In this document: in pieces, positions 32,168-43,076 of the stretch
How the letters are laid out: each line of letters begins with the position of its first letter
Position numbering within the stretch: the stretch's first letter is position 1
The notes under the pieces: model-generated
Told to the model about the DNA's origin: nothing
The model's database searches: none
Seen by the model: only the letters and a program-made list of their open reading frames with translations
NCBI RefSeq assembly: GCF_016623495.1
Contig: NZ_JAEHHL010000001.1
Coordinates: 186,001 to 250,000 of the forward strand
Direction of reading: 5' to 3'
Source of the DNA: Thermohalobaculum xanthum
GTDB lineage: Bacteria; Pseudomonadota; Alphaproteobacteria; Rhodobacterales; Rhodobacteraceae
DNA: 64,000 bases
Position numbers and translations under genes: made by a program

Positions 32168-33499
32168 ATGCAAGTGACGGAAACCAAATCGGAAGGCCTG
32201 CGGCGCGAGTATTCTGTCGTGGTCGCAGCCCAGGCGCTCGAGGAAAAGACGCGCGCCAAGCTGGAGACGGTGCGCGCTGACTTCCAGATGAAGGGTTTCC
32301 GAAAGGGCAGGGCGCCGCTGCCGCTGCTGAAGAAGATGTTCGGCAAGTCGGTGCTGGGCGAGGTGGTGCAGGAGACGGTCGAGGAGACCGTGCGCCAGCA
32401 TCTCGCCGATACCGGCCACCGCCCCGCGGCGCAGCCCGACGTCGAGATCACGAACGAGAGCTTCGACGAGGGTGACGACCTCGAGGTCGCCATCAAGTAC
32501 GATTGCCTTCCCGAGGTGCCCGAGCTCGACTTCTCGAACCTCAGCCTCGAGCGCAAGGTCGTGACCGTCGACGACGCCGCGGTCGAGGAAGCGCTGGGCA
32601 AGCTGGCCGAGAGCGCGCAGAACTTCGAGGCGCGGCGCAAGGGCTCGAAGGCGAAGGACGGCGACCAGGTCGTGATCGACTTCGTCGGCAAGGTCGACGG
32701 CGAGCCCTTCGAGGGCGGCTCGGCCGAGGATTACCCGCTGGTGCTCGGCTCGAACCAGTTCATCCCGGGCTTCGAGGAGCAGCTGGTCGGCGTCAAGCAG
32801 GACGAGGAGAAGGCCGTCGAGGTCAGCTTCCCCGAGGAATACGGCGCGCCGCACCTGGCGGGCAAGGCGGCCGTCTTCGACGTCTCCGTCAAGGAGATCC
32901 GGGCGCCCAAGCCGGCCGAGATCGACGACGAGTTGGCCAAGAAGTATGGCGCCGAGACGCTCGACGAGCTCAAGGAACAGATCCGCGAGCGCATCGCCGA
33001 GGAGTTTGCGGGCGCGAGCCGCACGCTGCTCAAGCGCCGCCTGCTCGATGCCCTCGACGGGATGGTGAGCTTCGAGCTTCCGCCCAGCCTGGTCGAGCAG
33101 GAGGCGCAGTCGATCGCGCACCAGCTGTGGCACGAGGACAATCCGGACGTGCACGGCCACGATCACCCCGCAATCGATCCGACCGACGAGCACACCAAGC
33201 TGGCCGAGCGGCGCGTGCGCCTCGGCCTGCTTCTGGCCGAGCTGGGTCAGAAGGAAGAGATCGAGATCACGGACCAGGAACTTGGTCAGGCCATCATGGC
33301 GCAGGCGCGCCAGTATCCGGGGCAGGAGCGCCAGTTCTTCGACTTCGTGCGTCAGAACCGCGCCGCGCTGGAGCAGATCCGCGCGCCGATCTTCGAGGAC
33401 AAGGTCGTCGACGTCATCCTCGGTCGCGCGCAGATCAAGGATGTCGACGTCTCGAAGGACGATCTCCAGAAGGAACTCGACAGCCTCGACGCCGAGTGA
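32168..33499 (+). CDS. tig: Trigger factor, ribosome-associated chaperone/PPIase
   Basis: Binds L23 at the ribosome exit tunnel and shields nascent chains. 443 residues with the three expected parts: ribosome-binding N-terminus including [12 protein letters not shown] (about 46-57), the FKBP-type prolyl isomerase domain ([21 protein letters not shown], about 163-183) and the helical C-terminal arms. The start at 32168 gives [15 protein letters not shown], as usual for the family. It lies 71 bp behind tRNA-Leu and starts the tig-clpP-clpX-lon proteostasis run, although a terminator separates it from clpP. Confidence 0.97.
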   Translation: MQVTETKSEGLRREYSVVVAAQALEEKTRAKLETVRADFQMKGFRKGRAPLPLLKKMFGKSVLGEVVQETVEETVRQHLADTGHRPAAQPDVEITNESFDEGDDLEVAIKYDCLPEVPELDFSNLSLERKVVTVDDAAVEEALGKLAESAQNFEARRKGSKAKDGDQVVIDFVGKVDGEPFEGGSAEDYPLVLGSNQFIPGFEEQLVGVKQDEEKAVEVSFPEEYGAPHLAGKAAVFDVSVKEIRAPKPAEIDDELAKKYGAETLDELKEQIRERIAEEFAGASRTLLKRRLLDALDGMVSFELPPSLVEQEAQSIAHQLWHEDNPDVHGHDHPAIDPTDEHTKLAERRVRLGLLLAELGQKEEIEITDQELGQAIMAQARQYPGQERQFFDFVRQNRAALEQIRAPIFEDKVVDVILGRAQIKDVDVSKDDLQKELDSLDAE

Positions 33500-33526
33500 T
33501 CGCGGCACGTCGGCCAGCTGCCAGAG

Positions 33527-33552
33527 CGGGCGCCGTGATCCGGCGCCCGTTT
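33527..33552 (+). terminator. Intrinsic terminator of tig
   Basis: CGGGCGCCG (33527-33535) pairs perfectly with CGGCGCCCG (33541-33549), a 9-bp stem with a 5-nt loop followed by TTTCCGTTC. It sits 28 nt past the tig stop. Confidence 0.75.
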
Positions 33553-33696
33553 CCGTTCGGGCGACACCCGATGTGAAGATCCGGCCCGTATGACGGATTT
33601 ATCACTGCCGGACGCTTGCCGCATTTCGGGTGAGTGATTAGGACTAGATCAAACACGCGCGCCCGGTCGTGGCGCCGCCAGCACGAGGCAGACGGC

Positions 33697-34323
33697 ATGA
33701 GAGACCCGATCGATACCTACATGAACACGCTCGTCCCCATCGTGGTCGAGCAGACCGCGCGCGGCGAGCGGTCCTACGACATCTATTCGCGCCTCCTGAA
33801 GGAGCGGATCATGTTCGTGTCGGGGCCGGTGCACGACGCGATGGCGACGCTGATGGTGGCGCAGCTTCTCTTCCTCGAGGCCGAGAACCCGAAGAAAGAG
33901 ATCGCGATGTACATCAACAGCCCCGGCGGTGTGGTCACCTCGGGCCTGTCGATCTACGACACGATGCAGTACATCCGGCCCGCGGTCTCGACGCTGGTGA
34001 TCGGCCAGGCCGCCTCGATGGGCTCGCTCCTGCTCGCGGCGGGCGACAAGGACATGCGCTTCTCGCTGCCCAACAGCCGCATCATGGTGCACCAGCCCTC
34101 GGGCGGCTTCCAGGGCCAGGCCTCGGACATCGCGATCCACGCGCAGGAGGTGCTGAGCCTCAAGCGGCGGCTGAACGAGATCTACGTGCATCACACGGGC
34201 CAGGATTACGACACGGTCGAGAAGGCGCTCGACCGCGACAACTTCATGACCCCGGCTCAGGCCAAGGACTGGGGCCTCATCGACAAGATCGTCGATCACC
34301 GTGCGACGGGAGACGAAAGCTGA
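33697..34323 (+). CDS. clpP: ATP-dependent Clp protease proteolytic subunit
   Basis: Serine peptidase that forms the tetradecameric barrel of ClpXP/ClpAP. 208 residues. The catalytic triad is S107 (GQAASMGS), H132 (MVHQP) and D181 (DRDNFMT); INSPGG (73-78) forms the oxyanion/substrate strand. The ATG at 33697 is preceded by GAGG at 8 nt; an in-frame start 63 nt upstream has no family similarity. It is followed 163 bp later by clpX, its main ATPase partner. Confidence 0.98.
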   Translation: MRDPIDTYMNTLVPIVVEQTARGERSYDIYSRLLKERIMFVSGPVHDAMATLMVAQLLFLEAENPKKEIAMYINSPGGVVTSGLSIYDTMQYIRPAVSTLVIGQAASMGSLLLAAGDKDMRFSLPNSRIMVHQPSGGFQGQASDIAIHAQEVLSLKRRLNEIYVHHTGQDYDTVEKALDRDNFMTPAQAKDWGLIDKIVDHRATGDES

Positions 34324-34486
34324 GCGCGGCACACGCGCCACAGCCCATCGGCAACGGTGTTACCCCCCGGGTGACAGGGCGTGTCAACGGGGTTACAGTG
34401 CTTCAATATCGTGGCGTCACGCTTACGGGATTTACCACATCGGGGGCGCACTTCGGCCTGCCGTCGCGCCCTTCGCGGAGATTGAC

Positions 34487-35752
<1,266 letters not shown>

Positions 35753-35774
35753 CCTCCATCGCGTTCTGATACGT

Positions 35775-35820
35775 GGGCCCGCCCCTGAAGCCCAGGCTTC
35801 GGCGGGCCCTCTGTCTTTCT
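35775..35820 (+). terminator. Intrinsic terminator of clpX
   Basis: GGGCCCGCC (35775-35783) pairs with GGCGGGCCC (35801-35809), and GAAGC/GCTTC (35787-35791, 35796-35800) forms a nested stem. A pyrimidine tail TCTGTCTTTCT follows. Confidence 0.8.
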
Positions 35821-36040
35821 GCTTGGCTTCTCTCGCCGCCGAACCTTTGCCGGCGGCCGGATCGCGTCTGTGCGGCGCGCACAGGCTGTTGCGTCGCCGC
35901 GTCGATCACGCGGGCTGACCCAGGGCCACCCTCGGGCACCTTGAATTCCCCCCCGCCGGGGGCCAACTTAGACCATCAGACGGCAACGACCAGCGCGCGA
36001 GTCGCAGGCGGGCCGATGATCCCGAGGCAGGAGAACAACA

Positions 36041-38449
36041 ATGACGAATACCGAAGCCACCGCCGTCACCTACCCGGTGCTGCCGCTGCGCGACATCGTC
36101 GTGTTCCCGCACATGATCGTGCCGCTCTTCGTCGGTCGCGAACGTTCGGTGCGCGCGCTCGAAGCGGTCATGAAGGATGACAGGCAGATCCTGCTCGCCA
36201 GCCAGAAGGACGCGGGCAAGGACGATCCGGAAGCCGACGACATCTACAGCATCGGCGCGCTTGCGAATGTCCTGCAGCTGCTCAAGCTGCCCGACGGCAC
36301 CGTGAAGGTGCTGGTCGAGGGCAAGGCGCGCGCCCGCATCAATCGCTTCATCGAGAACGAGAACTACTTCGAGGCCGAGGCCGAGGTCGTCGACGACGAG
36401 GCTGCGGACCCGGCGACGCGCGAGGCGCTGTCGCGCCAGCTCAAGCAGCAGTTCGAGCGTTACGTGAAGCTGAACAAGAACGTTCCCGAGGAAGCCCTTG
36501 CGAACGTTTCCGAAATTGACGACGCGGCCAAGCTCGCCGACACCATTGCCGGGCATCTTGGCGTGAAGCTCGCCGAGCGCCAGAAGCTGCTGGAGGAGCC
36601 GGGCATCGCCGAGCGTCTCGAGCGCATCATCGCGCTGATCCAGGGCGAGATCTCGGTCCTTCAGGTCGAGAAGAAGATCAAGAGCCGGGTCAAGTCCCAG
36701 ATGGAGAAGACCCAGCGCGAGTATTACCTGAACGAGCAGATGAAGGCGATCCAGCGGGAGCTGGGCGAAGGCGAGGACGGCCGCGACGAGGTCGCGGAGT
36801 ACGACGAGCGCATCGCCAACACCAAGCTTTCCAAGGAAGCGCGCGACAAGGCGCAGGCCGAGCTCAAGAAGCTCAAGCAGATGAGCCCGATGTCGGCCGA
36901 GTCGACGGTCGTTCGCAACTACCTCGACTGGATGCTGTCGATCCCGTGGGGCGTGAAGTCCCGGACGAAGAAGGACCTCAACAAGGCCCAGGGCGTGCTC
37001 GATGCCGACCACTTTGGCCTCGCGAAGGTCAAGGAGCGGATCGTCGAGTACCTGGCCGTGCAGCAGCGCAGCCAGAAGCTGAAAGGTCCGATCCTGTGCC
37101 TCGTGGGCCCGCCGGGCGTCGGCAAGACCAGCCTCGGCAAGTCGGTCGCCAAGGCGACCGGGCGCGAGTTCATCCGCATCTCGCTGGGTGGTGTGCGCGA
37201 CGAGGCCGAGATCCGCGGGCACCGGCGCACCTATATCGGCTCGATGCCGGGGAAGATCGTCCAGGCCATGAAGAAGGCCAAGACGACGAACCCGCTGATC
37301 CTGCTCGACGAGATCGACAAGATGGGCCACGACTTCCGTGGCGATCCGGCGTCGGCGATGCTCGAGGTGTTGGACCCCGAGCAGAACTCGACCTTCGTCG
37401 ATCACTATCTCGAGGTTGAGTACGATCTGTCGAACGTGATGTTCATCACCACGGCGAACACGTACAACATGCCCCAGCCGCTGCTGGACCGCATGGAGAT
37501 CATCTCGCTCGCCGGTTACACCGAGGACGAGAAGATCGAGATCGCGCGCCGCCACCTGCTTCCCAAGCAGGTCAAGGAGCACGGGCTGCGGAAGGCCGAG
37601 TTCGACCTCACGGATGATGCGCTGATCGAGATCGTGCGCCACTACACGCGGGAGGCCGGTGTCCGCAACCTCGAGCGCGAGCTTGCCAAGCTGTGCCGCA
37701 AGGCGCTGACGGTGATTGTGAAGGGCGAGGCGAAGTCGGTGACAGTGACGCCCGACAAGCTCGAGGATTTCCTCGGTGTCCCGCGCTTCCGGCATGGCCT
37801 TGCCGAGAAGGAGGACCAGGTCGGCGTGACCACCGGGCTCGCCTACACCTCGGTGGGCGGCGACTTGCTGCAGATCGAGGCGCTGCGCCTGCCGGGCAAG
37901 GGCCGGATGAAGACCACCGGCAAGCTGGGCGACGTGATGAAGGAGTCGATCGACGCCGCGGCAAGCTACGTCCGCGCCAAGGCGCCCGACTTCGGCGTGA
38001 AGCCGCCGCAGTTCGAGAAGATCGACATCCACGTGCACGTGCCGGAGGGGGCGACCCCGAAGGACGGCCCCTCGGCGGGTGTCGCGATGGTCGTCTCGAT
38101 CGTCTCGGTCCTCACGCAGATCCCGGTTCGCCGCGATGTCGCGATGACGGGCGAGGTGACGCTGCGCGGCAATGTCCTGCCGATCGGCGGGCTGAAGGAG
38201 AAGCTGCTCGCGGCCCTCAGGGGCGGCATCAAGACGGTGCTGATCCCGCGCGAGAACGTGAAGGACCTGGCCGAGATCCCCGACAATGTGAAGGAGGGGC
38301 TCGAGCTCATCCCGGTCGAGACCGTGTCCGAGGTGCTGAAGGTTGCGCTCACCCGCATGCCTGAGCCGATCGACTGGGAGGAGGCCGAACTCGACCAGGC
38401 GGTCACCGATGACGGAGGGGTGGAGACCGGCGCTCCGCTGCCGCACTGA
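36041..38449 (+). CDS. lon: ATP-dependent Lon protease
   Basis: Homo-oligomeric AAA+ protease of 802 residues that degrades misfolded and regulatory proteins. It has the N-terminal substrate-binding LAN domain ([16 protein letters not shown]), a coiled-coil middle, Walker A GPPGVGKT (356-363) and the catalytic dyad S678 (DGPSAGVAM) with K721 in GGLKEKL. Length and domain order are those of LonA. The start is the ATG at 36041 behind AGGAG. The last base of its stop codon is the first base of the downstream rhodanese ATG, so the two are translationally coupled. Confidence 0.98.
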   Translation: MTNTEATAVTYPVLPLRDIVVFPHMIVPLFVGRERSVRALEAVMKDDRQILLASQKDAGKDDPEADDIYSIGALANVLQLLKLPDGTVKVLVEGKARARINRFIENENYFEAEAEVVDDEAADPATREALSRQLKQQFERYVKLNKNVPEEALANVSEIDDAAKLADTIAGHLGVKLAERQKLLEEPGIAERLERIIALIQGEISVLQVEKKIKSRVKSQMEKTQREYYLNEQMKAIQRELGEGEDGRDEVAEYDERIANTKLSKEARDKAQAELKKLKQMSPMSAESTVVRNYLDWMLSIPWGVKSRTKKDLNKAQGVLDADHFGLAKVKERIVEYLAVQQRSQKLKGPILCLVGPPGVGKTSLGKSVAKATGREFIRISLGGVRDEAEIRGHRRTYIGSMPGKIVQAMKKAKTTNPLILLDEIDKMGHDFRGDPASAMLEVLDPEQNSTFVDHYLEVEYDLSNVMFITTANTYNMPQPLLDRMEIISLAGYTEDEKIEIARRHLLPKQVKEHGLRKAEFDLTDDALIEIVRHYTREAGVRNLERELAKLCRKALTVIVKGEAKSVTVTPDKLEDFLGVPRFRHGLAEKEDQVGVTTGLAYTSVGGDLLQIEALRLPGKGRMKTTGKLGDVMKESIDAAASYVRAKAPDFGVKPPQFEKIDIHVHVPEGATPKDGPSAGVAMVVSIVSVLTQIPVRRDVAMTGEVTLRGNVLPIGGLKEKLLAALRGGIKTVLIPRENVKDLAEIPDNVKEGLELIPVETVSEVLKVALTRMPEPIDWEEAELDQAVTDDGGVETGAPLPH

Positions 38450-38901
38450 TGCGGCACGCACGACACATCCTCGCTGCTCTGACGATGCTGGCGGTTCTGC
38501 CGCCAGCATCCCCCGTGCAGGCGCAGGGCAGGGACGAGGCCGAGGCGGTTGTCGTGGTCGAGGAAATGTCGGCGGACCGTGCTTATGAACTGGCGGCCGA
38601 GGGCAAGGTCGTGCTTCTCGATATCCGCCCGTCCGAGGCCTGGGCAGGCGGGGTTCCGGAATACGCCGAGACGGTGGATCTCTACGACCCGATGTTCTAC
38701 GACGTCGTCGACCTGATGACCGAGGGCGACAAGTCCAAGCCTATCGCGTTGATCTGTTCCACCGGCGGGCGCACGCACCATGCTGCCGAGGAGCTGATGA
38801 AGCGCGGCTACGCGCGCCCGATCGACGTGGCCGAGGGGATCAAGGGCTCCTCCGCCGGCCCGGGCTGGGTTGCCCGCGGTCTGCCCATGAAGGCTCAGTG
38901 A
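38449..38901 (+). CDS. Exported rhodanese-domain protein
   Basis: A 150-residue protein with a signal peptide (about 1-25, ending PVQA) and a single rhodanese domain. The active-site loop is ALICSTGGRTHHA, with the catalytic cysteine in CSTGGR. It probably transfers sulfane sulfur or binds thiols in the periplasm. Its ATG overlaps the lon stop (TGATG), which is unexpected for a secreted protein following a cytoplasmic protease. HU (hupB), which often follows lon in proteobacteria, is absent from this position. Confidence 0.85.
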   Translation: MRHARHILAALTMLAVLPPASPVQAQGRDEAEAVVVVEEMSADRAYELAAEGKVVLLDIRPSEAWAGGVPEYAETVDLYDPMFYDVVDLMTEGDKSKPIALICSTGGRTHHAAEELMKRGYARPIDVAEGIKGSSAGPGWVARGLPMKAQ

Positions 38902-39015
38902 CGGCGCGGCATCCGCTTAATGGGGCAGGGGCGCCGAAGGCGTGGTCCTGCCTCGTGGCGCGCAATTCAGTGCCATTGACGGCGCGCATGGCGCACCCCA
39001 TAAACCCCGACGGCA

Positions 39016-39091
39016 GGGCGGTTAGCTCAGTTGGTAGAGCGCCTCGTTTACACCGAGGATGTCGGGAGTTCGAGTCTCTCACCGCCCACCA
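39016..39091 (+). tRNA. tRNA-Val (anticodon UAC), CCA encoded
   Basis: Acceptor GGGCGGT (39016-39022) pairs with ACCGCCC (39081-39087). The anticodon stem CCTCG/CGAGG encloses TTTACAC, giving UAC. D-arm AGCTCAGTTGGTAGAGC and T-arm GGGAGTTCGAGTCTCTC are normal; discriminator A and genomic CCA follow. Confidence 0.97.
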
Positions 39092-39243
39092 AACTCATCC
39101 CCGTTTCGTCATGCAAAGCGCCGCGGCCGGGGCGATCTGATGATCTGACGGTCCGGCGCCAAGTCCGTCTTTCGGTGCTTGACGCGTCAGAAGGGGGCCA
39201 TTAAACAGCCCCTCACGCTTCGGCGAGGGACGCAGCGCCCAGC

Positions 39244-39320
39244 GCGGTTGTAGCTCAGTTGGTTAGAGTACCGGCCTGTCACGCCGGGGGTCGCGGGTTC
39301 GAGCCCCGTCAACCGCGCCA
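39244..39320 (+). tRNA. tRNA-Asp (anticodon GUC), first of two identical copies
   Basis: Acceptor GCGGTTG (39244-39250) pairs with CAACCGC (39310-39316). The anticodon stem CCGGC/GCCGG encloses CTGTCAC, giving GUC. Discriminator G and genomic CCA end the gene. Confidence 0.97.
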
Positions 39321-39353
39321 GCGCTGCCCGTCCCGCCGAATGCGCAGACCTGC

Positions 39354-39430
39354 GCGGTTGTAGCTCAGTTGGTTAGAGTACCGGCCTGTCACGCCGGGGG
39401 TCGCGGGTTCGAGCCCCGTCAACCGCGCCA
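39354..39430 (+). tRNA. tRNA-Asp (anticodon GUC), second of two identical copies
   Basis: Identical over its full 77 nt to the copy 110 bp upstream. The similarity stops a few bases outside the tRNA, so the duplication covers the gene only or has been homogenised by gene conversion. The 229 bp to nuoA hold no gene. Confidence 0.97.
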
Positions 39431-39590
39431 TCTTCCCCACATTTGAAGCCCACACCCGACCGCCGCCCCGTTCGCGTGGCGGCACTCAGAAAACTCTGGC
39501 CCCGCGTCCCGGTTTCGGTTGTGTCACGCAACGGCTCTGGGGCAGAGTCACTGCGCCGCGTGAAGTTGTCGCCCCCGCTCCGCCGCCGCA

Positions 39591-39619
39591 TTGACTGTGA
39601 ATGCTGCGCCCGCTAAGCG
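39591..39619 (+). promoter_or_regulatory. Candidate promoter of the nuo operon
   Basis: TTGACT (39591-39596) and TAAGCG (39614-39619) are 17 nt apart, about 40 nt upstream of the nuoA GTG. The -35 is good and the -10 weak. A small palindrome CTCTGGGGCAGAG lies about 50 nt further upstream and could bind a regulator. Assigned by position and hexamer match only. Confidence 0.4.
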
Positions 39620-39659
39620 AAGCACAACAAGCGACGGAAGCTATTGGGAGAACACGAGA

Positions 39660-40025
39660 GTGGACGAGCTTCTGCGAGAATACCTGCCGATCATCATCTT
39701 CCTCGGGCTTGCGGTTGCGCTCGGCCTGGTGTTTCTGGTCGCCGCCTGGGTGCTGGCCGTGCGCCGGCCTGATGCCGAGAAGATTTCTGCCTACGAATGC
39801 GGCTTCAACGCCTTCGACGACGCGCGCATGAAGTTCGACGTGCGCTTCTATCTCGTGTCGATCCTGTTCATCATCTTCGACCTCGAAATCGCCTTCCTGT
39901 TCCCGTGGGCCGCCGCCTTCGGAGGGCTCTCGGATGTGGCGTTCTGGTCGATGATGGTGTTCCTGGGCGTGCTCACGGTGGGCTTCGCATACGAATGGAA
40001 GAAGGGGGCGCTGGAATGGGAATGA
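39660..40025 (+). CDS. nuoA: NADH-quinone oxidoreductase subunit A
   Basis: Membrane subunit (ND3) of proton-pumping complex I; 121 residues with three helices. The conserved loop [15 protein letters not shown] is followed by the family signature [12 protein letters not shown]. The start is GTG at 39660, which gives the family length; an in-frame extension to 39591 shows no similarity. First gene of the operon; its 3' end overlaps nuoB by 10 bp. Confidence 0.97.
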   Translation: MDELLREYLPIIIFLGLAVALGLVFLVAAWVLAVRRPDAEKISAYECGFNAFDDARMKFDVRFYLVSILFIIFDLEIAFLFPWAAAFGGLSDVAFWSMMVFLGVLTVGFAYEWKKGALEWE

Positions 40026-40558
40026 CCTCGACGCCCGCTCTGTCGACGCTCGCAGCGGCAGACAAGGATGTGCTTGCCGCCAATCTCTCGAACGAACTGG
40101 CGGACAAGGGTTTCATCCTCACGACGGTTGATGACGTCATCAACTGGGCGCGCACCGGCTCGCTGATGTGGATGACCTTCGGCCTGGCCTGCTGCGCGGT
40201 CGAGATGATGCAGACCGCGATGCCGCGCTATGACCTCGAGCGGTTCGGCGTTGCGCCACGCGCGAGCCCGCGGCAGTCGGACCTGATGATCGTCGCGGGC
40301 ACCCTGACCAACAAGATGGCCCCCGCGCTCAGGAAGGTCTACGACCAGATGCCCGAGCCGCGCTACGTCATCTCGATGGGGTCCTGCGCCAATGGCGGCG
40401 GGTACTACCACTACAGCTATTCCGTCGTGCGCGGCTGCGATCGGGTCGTTCCGGTCGACGTGTATGTTCCCGGGTGCCCTCCGACGGCCGAGGCGCTGCT
40501 CTACGGCATTCTGCAGCTGCAGCGGAAGATTCGCCGGACCGGCACGATTGCGCGCTGA
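40016..40558 (+). CDS. nuoB: NADH-quinone oxidoreductase subunit B
   Basis: Carries cluster N2, the last iron-sulfur centre before quinone. 180 residues. The four ligands are visible: the tandem C59-C60 ([10 protein letters not shown]), C124 (GSCANGGG) and C154 (VPGCPPT). ATG at 40016 was chosen because AGGGGG lies about 9 nt upstream; a second ATG at 40022 overlaps the nuoA stop as ATGA and is possible. The GLACCAVE cysteine pair and tyrosine-rich [11 protein letters not shown] are typical of PSST. Confidence 0.97.
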   Translation: MGMTSTPALSTLAAADKDVLAANLSNELADKGFILTTVDDVINWARTGSLMWMTFGLACCAVEMMQTAMPRYDLERFGVAPRASPRQSDLMIVAGTLTNKMAPALRKVYDQMPEPRYVISMGSCANGGGYYHYSYSVVRGCDRVVPVDVYVPGCPPTAEALLYGILQLQRKIRRTGTIAR

Positions 40559-40610
40559 GTCGCGCGCGGACAAAGCACACGCCTGACAGGCGGGTGGCAG
40601 GGGGAGAGGA

Positions 40611-41216
40611 ATGGCGAGCGCACTCGAAGAACTGGGCGAGATGATCGCGATTGCGCAGGCCGACGCGGTCGTTGCGCATTCCGTCGCGCATGGCGAGCTT
40701 ACGCTGGAGTCGACGGCATCGGGCCTTCGGACGCTGATCGGCTATCTGCGGGACAACCCGGCCTGTGCCTTCACCACGCTGATCGACATCACCGGTGTCG
40801 ACTGGCCGGGCCGCGAGCGCCGTTTCGACGTGGTCTATCACTTCCTCTCGATGCCGCAGAATCAGCGCGTGCGGGTGAAGGTGGTCGCGGGCGAGGACGA
40901 CGTCATTCCCTCGATCAACGATCTTCACCCGTCGGCCAACTGGTTCGAGCGCGAAGTCTTCGACATGTTCGGCGTGATGTTCTCGGGGCATCCCGATCTG
41001 CGCCGGATCCTCACCGACTACGGCTTCCGCGGCTACCCGTTGCGGAAGGACTTTCCGACGACCGGCTATGTCGAGGTTCGCTACGACGAGACCCAGAAGC
41101 GGGTCGTCTACGAGCCCGTGAAGCTGGTCCAGGAGTATCGCCAGTTCGACTTCATGAGCCCATGGGAGGGAGCGGAGTACATCCTTCCCGGTGACGAGAA
41201 GAACCGCGGCACGTGA
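40611..41216 (+). CDS. nuoC: NADH-quinone oxidoreductase subunit C
   Basis: The 30-kDa hydrophilic subunit of the connecting module, 201 residues. Signature blocks: [27 protein letters not shown] and [23 protein letters not shown]. It is separate from NuoD, unlike the fused NuoCD of enterobacteria. GGAGAGG precedes the ATG at 40611. Its stop overlaps possible starts of the next small gene. Confidence 0.97.
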   Translation: MASALEELGEMIAIAQADAVVAHSVAHGELTLESTASGLRTLIGYLRDNPACAFTTLIDITGVDWPGRERRFDVVYHFLSMPQNQRVRVKVVAGEDDVIPSINDLHPSANWFEREVFDMFGVMFSGHPDLRRILTDYGFRGYPLRKDFPTTGYVEVRYDETQKRVVYEPVKLVQEYRQFDFMSPWEGAEYILPGDEKNRGT

Positions 41217-41236
41217 TGATGGGAGGCGGACATCCG

Positions 41237-41416
41237 ATGGGCCTCATAGGGTTTCTGGTGATCAGCGTTCTGCTGATCGTGCCGTTCTGGAAGCTCCTGC
41301 CGAGGTTCGGCATCCCGTCATGGGTTGCGCTCGCGGCGATCATTCCGCTTGGCGCGATCGTCCTGCTGTGGGTGATGGCATTCCGCGACAAGCTCGGCGG
41401 GCAGGGGAGGTTCTGA
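41237..41416 (+). CDS. Small hydrophobic protein inside the nuo operon
   Basis: A 59-residue protein with two membrane helices (about 3-20 and 29-47) joined by a short turn containing WKLLPRFG. No recognised family. ATG at 41237 is preceded by GGGAGG at about 10 nt and was preferred; GTG 41213 and ATG 41216/41219 overlap the nuoC stop and would add up to eight residues (MMMGGGHP). Its stop overlaps the nuoD start. Small unidentified frames occur in the nuo operons of Paracoccus and Rhodobacter; a supernumerary subunit or assembly role is possible. Confidence 0.75.
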   Translation: MGLIGFLVISVLLIVPFWKLLPRFGIPSWVALAAIIPLGAIVLLWVMAFRDKLGGQGRF

Positions 41417-42618
41417 TGGACGGCAGCCAGCTCAGCGGCGAGCAGCGGATCCGCAATTTCAACATCAACTTCGGGCCGCAACACCCTGCGGCGCACGGCG
41501 TTCTTCGCATGGTTCTCGAGCTGGACGGCGAGATCGTCGACCGGGTCGATCCGCATATCGGGCTGCTGCATCGCGGCACCGAGAAGCTGATGGAGAGCCG
41601 GACCTACCTGCAGAACCTGCCGTATTTCGATCGTCTCGACTACGTCGCGCCGATGAACCAGGAGCATGCCTGGTGCCTCGCGATCGAAAGACTGACAGGG
41701 ACGCCGGTTCCGCGCCGCGGGCAGCTGATCCGGGTCCTGTTCTCCGAGATCGGGCGCATCCTCAACCACCTCCTGAACGTGACGACGCAGGCGATGGACG
41801 TCGGCGCACTCACGCCGCCGCTCTGGGGGTTCGAGGAGCGAGAGAAGCTCATGGTCTTCTACGAGCGCGCCTGCGGGGCGCGGCTCCACGCCGCCTATTT
41901 CCGCCCGGGTGGCGTGCATCAGGACCTGACGCCGGAACTCTGCGATGACATGTGGCAGTGGACCGAAGAGTTCCCGGCAGTGCTGGACGACATCGAGGGG
42001 CTGCTGACCGAGAACCGCATCTTCAAGCAGCGCAACGTCGACATCGGCGTCGTGAGCCTTGCCGAGGCGCAAGCCTGGGGCTTCTCGGGCGTGATGGTGC
42101 GCGGCTCGGGCTGGGCCTGGGACCTGCGGCGCGCGCAGCCATACGAGTGCTACAACGAGTTCGACTTCCGCATTCCCGTCGGCAAGCACGGGGATTGCTA
42201 CGACCGCTATCTCTGCCGCATGGAGGAGATGCGCGAGAGCGTCAAGATCATGCGGCAAGCGCTTGAAAAACTTGACGCCTGCAAGGGTTCTGACGTGATC
42301 CACCGGGGCAAGATCAGCCCGCCCAAGCGGGGTGAGATGAAGACCTCGATGGAGGCCTTGATCCATCACTTCAAGCTCTACACCGAGGGCTTCCGCGTGC
42401 CCGAGGGCGAGGTCTATGCCTGCGTCGAGGCGCCAAAGGGCGAGTTCGGCGTCTATCTCGTGTCGGATGGGACGAACAAACCCTACCGCGCGAAGATCCG
42501 TGCGCCGGGCTACCCGCACCTCGCGGCAATGGACCATATCTGCCGCGGGCACCTGCTCGCCGACGTCTCCGCGATCCTCGGGTCGATCGACATCGTGTTC
42601 GGGGAGATCGACCGGTGA
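41416..42618 (+). CDS. nuoD: NADH-quinone oxidoreductase subunit D
   Basis: The 49-kDa subunit (400 residues) that forms the quinone cavity together with NuoB. Conserved [15 protein letters not shown] (about 15-29) holds the quinone-contact histidines. The [10 protein letters not shown] and [12 protein letters not shown] blocks are intact, and the C-terminal end ..FGEIDR is the usual one. The start overlaps the preceding stop by 1 bp, and the gene overlaps the next unidentified frame by 4 bp. Confidence 0.97.
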   Translation: MDGSQLSGEQRIRNFNINFGPQHPAAHGVLRMVLELDGEIVDRVDPHIGLLHRGTEKLMESRTYLQNLPYFDRLDYVAPMNQEHAWCLAIERLTGTPVPRRGQLIRVLFSEIGRILNHLLNVTTQAMDVGALTPPLWGFEEREKLMVFYERACGARLHAAYFRPGGVHQDLTPELCDDMWQWTEEFPAVLDDIEGLLTENRIFKQRNVDIGVVSLAEAQAWGFSGVMVRGSGWAWDLRRAQPYECYNEFDFRIPVGKHGDCYDRYLCRMEEMRESVKIMRQALEKLDACKGSDVIHRGKISPPKRGEMKTSMEALIHHFKLYTEGFRVPEGEVYACVEAPKGEFGVYLVSDGTNKPYRAKIRAPGYPHLAAMDHICRGHLLADVSAILGSIDIVFGEIDR

Positions 42619-43076
42619 TCGACAAGGTCCTCCGTTTCCTCGGCATCGTCGCGATGGTCACGCTGGTCGCGCTCGGCACCGCGTTCTTCGCGAGTGGCGA
42701 GTGGGAGGCCTGGAAGGCGGTTCGCGACGCGCGGCCTGACCTCGCGGTGGCCGAGCTGCGTGGCCAGGCGATGGAGCGTGACGCGCGGATTGAAGCCGCC
42801 GAGGCCGCGATCGTTGCGGCCCAGGCCGAGATCGCGGCGCTGCGCGACGCGCACGCGACCGCACTGGACGAGATCGAAACCCTGCGCGCGTCGGCGGTTG
42901 CCGAGACGGCGCGCGTCGATGCCGCGCTGTCCGAGCGCGTCGCGTATGGTGACGCGATCGGCATCGCCCCGTTCGAGGGTGATGGCAGCCTTGCCATCGC
43001 CGAGGATGCAGACGGCACGAGGCGCGTCACGCTCGCGGAAACCGGCAACTGGCGATTGTTGAAGGCTGATCAATAA
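42615..43076 (+). CDS. Hypothetical membrane-anchored coiled-coil protein in the nuo operon
   Basis: A 153-residue protein: one N-terminal helix (about 6-27), then a long alanine/glutamate-rich coiled coil (about 35-105) and a short globular tail. No known family. The GTG at 42615 overlaps the nuoD stop (GTGA) and its TAA overlaps the nuoE ATG by 1 bp, so it is locked into the operon. A scaffold or assembly factor is conceivable, but nothing in the sequence shows a function. Confidence 0.8.
   Translation: MIDKVLRFLGIVAMVTLVALGTAFFASGEWEAWKAVRDARPDLAVAELRGQAMERDARIEAAEAAIVAAQAEIAALRDAHATALDEIETLRASAVAETARVDAALSERVAYGDAIGIAPFEGDGSLAIAEDADGTRRVTLAETGNWRLLKADQ

Noticed and set aside
35940-35972. 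CTTGAA with a downstream CTTAGA as a heat-shock (sigma-32) promoter of lon
   Set aside because: The spacing of about 21 nt is too long and the -10 is poor; only the -35-like hexamer is convincing.
35906-38509. 867-residue leftward frame covering lon
   Set aside because: Exact antisense shadow of lon; its composition (Leu/Arg/His/Asp-rich, no domains) is a mirror of G/C third-position bias.
39244-39430. Direct repeat suggesting an inserted element
   Set aside because: The repeated unit is exactly a tRNA-Asp gene; no inverted repeats, transposase or target duplication accompany it.
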